Below, in pieces: positions 5,058 to 5,785 of a stretch of 5,785 bases of DNA. The position numbers were made by a program, and so were the translations under genes. The notes beneath the pieces are model-generated. The model saw nothing but the letters and a program-made list of their open reading frames with translations, did no database searches and had not been told where the DNA came from. The stretch's first letter is position 1. Each line of letters begins with the position of its first letter. The DNA lies in NCBI GenBank assembly GCA_004366195.1, contig ML214212.1, forward strand, positions 1 to 5,785, in the 5' to 3' direction. Source of the DNA: Actinomycetota bacterium (GTDB lineage: Bacteria > Actinomycetota > UBA4738 > HRBIN12).

Positions 5058-5552
5058 GTGGGGCGGCCCCTCCGCCTCGCCGCGCTGCTGTACGCCGTGG
5101 CGGCCGTCGCGTACGCGCTCGATCGCGCGACGAAGGTCTGGGCCGAGCACGCGCTCGCCGGACGCCAGCCGATGCGGCTGATCCCCGGCGTGCTCCACCT
5201 CACGTACACGACGAACTCCGGCGGGGCGTTCGGCATCGGCCGGAGCTCGCCGTGGTTGTTCGCCGGGGCGACCGTGCTCGTGGTGGGGGTGATCGTCGCG
5301 ATCTCGATGCGGTTGCCGCGGACGCTGGTGGCGGTGGCCCTGGGTCTCGTGCTCGGGGGCGCGCTCGGGAACCTGACCGACCGGGCCCTCGGTGGCCCCG
5401 GTCTGAGCGGCCGGGTCACCGACTTCACCGTCCTCCGTGTGTGGCCGGTGTTCAACCTCGCCGACAGCGCGATCGTGATCGGCGCGATCCTGCTCGCGGT
5501 CTCGAGCCTCGGCCCCGAGCGGGCGGGGAAGACCGAGACGGCCGGGGAGTGA
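5058..5552 (+). CDS. lspA: Lipoprotein signal peptidase (signal peptidase II)
   Basis: An inner-membrane aspartyl protease that removes the signal peptide of diacylated prolipoproteins just before the lipobox cysteine; it is the target of globomycin. It has 164 residues, normal for the family, with four predicted membrane helices (about 7-21, 65-84, 88-106 and 128-150). Conserved landmarks are DRATK (22-26), NSGGAFG (53-59) and GNLTDR (104-109). The two catalytic aspartates are Asp122 in VTDF and Asp136 in FNLADS. The GTG start at 5058 is supported by AGGGGG (5046-5051) six bases upstream, which overlaps the stop codon of the preceding gene. A short polar tail (GPERAGKTETAGE) ends the protein. 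The next gene starts four bases after its stop, so lspA and the pseudouridine synthase are probably co-translated. Confidence 0.97.
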   Translation: MGRPLRLAALLYAVAAVAYALDRATKVWAEHALAGRQPMRLIPGVLHLTYTTNSGGAFGIGRSSPWLFAGATVLVVGVIVAISMRLPRTLVAVALGLVLGGALGNLTDRALGGPGLSGRVTDFTVLRVWPVFNLADSAIVIGAILLAVSSLGPERAGKTETAGE

Positions 5553-5556
5553 GGGC

Positions 5557-5785
5557 GTGGAGCAGGGGTTCGAGGCGACCCCGGGCCGGCTCGACGCGGT
5601 CGTGGCCCACGCCCTCGGCATCACCCGCGCCGAGGCTCAGCGGGCGATCGCGGCTGGGGCGGTGCTCGTGGACGGGGTCGTGCGGCCGAAGTCGTACCGG
5701 CTCGCGGGCGGGGAGCGCGTCGTGGTCGACCTCTCGCCGATCCGCGTCGTTCCCCCCGAGCGGGGCGAGGTGCGGGTCGTCTACC
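5557..5785 (+). CDS. RluA/RluD-family pseudouridine synthase, S4 domain (3' partial)
   Basis: Only the first 76 codons are inside the window. They form an S4 RNA-binding domain: GRLDAVVAHAL, then ITRAEAQRAIAAGAVLVDG, then a strand pair ending GGERVVVDL. This is the usual N-terminus of RluD-type enzymes, which isomerise uridines in 23S rRNA. The catalytic domain with its HRLD motif lies beyond the right edge. The sequence ends at VRVVY, just where family members continue into the conserved start of the catalytic domain. GTG 5557 is chosen because GGGGAG (5544-5549) lies seven bases upstream and the frame matches the family from its first residues. The lspA-rluD order is widespread in Gram-positive and actinobacterial genomes and supports the RluD assignment. 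Without the catalytic domain another S4-containing pseudouridine synthase remains possible. Confidence 0.88.
   Translation, partial: MEQGFEATPGRLDAVVAHALGITRAEAQRAIAAGAVLVDGVVRPKSYRLAGGERVVVDLSPIRVVPPERGEVRVVY

Noticed and set aside
2263..5181. Plus-strand open frame of 972 codons
   Set aside because: It runs antisense to ileS and through its leader, has a low-complexity Arg/Gly/Pro/Val-rich product with no family features, and is a by-product of high GC content.
4310..5455. Minus-strand frame of 381 codons over DUF167, traR and lspA
   Set aside because: It lies opposite three well-recognised genes and overlaps the ileS leader and promoter; its composition is that of a shadow frame.
1..5785. 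CRISPR arrays, insertion sequences, tRNA or rRNA genes
   Set aside because: No spaced direct repeats, transposase-like frames, terminal inverted repeats or tRNA cloverleaf with a TTCGA arm in context were seen on either strand.

Overview
The window holds high-GC DNA that looks actinomycete (Actinomycetota). Its GC content is well above 70% over most of its length, GTG starts are common, and the gene set is divIVA-like, ileS, DUF167, TraR/DksA, lspA and an RluA/RluD pseudouridine synthase. A T-box leader of the compact type known from actinobacterial ileS genes supports this. I cannot place the class or genus. The first ~350 bases do not fit. They are about 59% GC by hand count, use different codons, and encode part of a proteobacterial-type periplasmic disulfide isomerase, DsbC.

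Layout: (1) 2-838, plus strand, is one open frame made of two unrelated halves: a DsbC fragment running in from the left edge, then the C-terminal part of an actinobacterial DivIVA-like coiled-coil protein. Both halves lack the parts that should meet at the join, so an assembly or cloning chimera is the simplest reading. (2) 859-4032, minus strand, is a complete type-2 isoleucyl-tRNA synthetase, convergent with the DivIVA-like frame across a 20-base gap. (3) 4033-4340 has no protein gene. On the minus strand it is the ileS leader: a T-box riboswitch with a short Stem I, a candidate AUC specifier, an almost textbook antiterminator, a competing GC-rich terminator, a strong Shine-Dalgarno and a plausible promoter. 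(4) 4356-4616, plus strand, is a small DUF167/YggU protein. (5) 4661-5785, plus strand, is a probable operon traR/dksA-like, lspA, rluD-like (cut by the right edge), with a promoter placed so that the first gene may be translated leaderless.

The genes belong to the divIVA-ileS-traR-lspA-rluD neighbourhood seen in many Gram-positive and actinobacterial genomes, but ileS points the opposite way to the rest. The jobs represented are cell-pole or division scaffolding, isoleucine charging with feedback from uncharged tRNA-Ile, lipoprotein signal-peptide removal and rRNA pseudouridylation.

The most notable points are the T-box leader with its two competing 3' folds, the GXHH version of the HIGH motif in IleS (linked in the literature to mupirocin hyper-resistance), the chimeric left end, and a TraR/DksA zinc finger whose fourth cysteine is replaced by aspartate. 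I see no wholly new system; these are variations on known ones.
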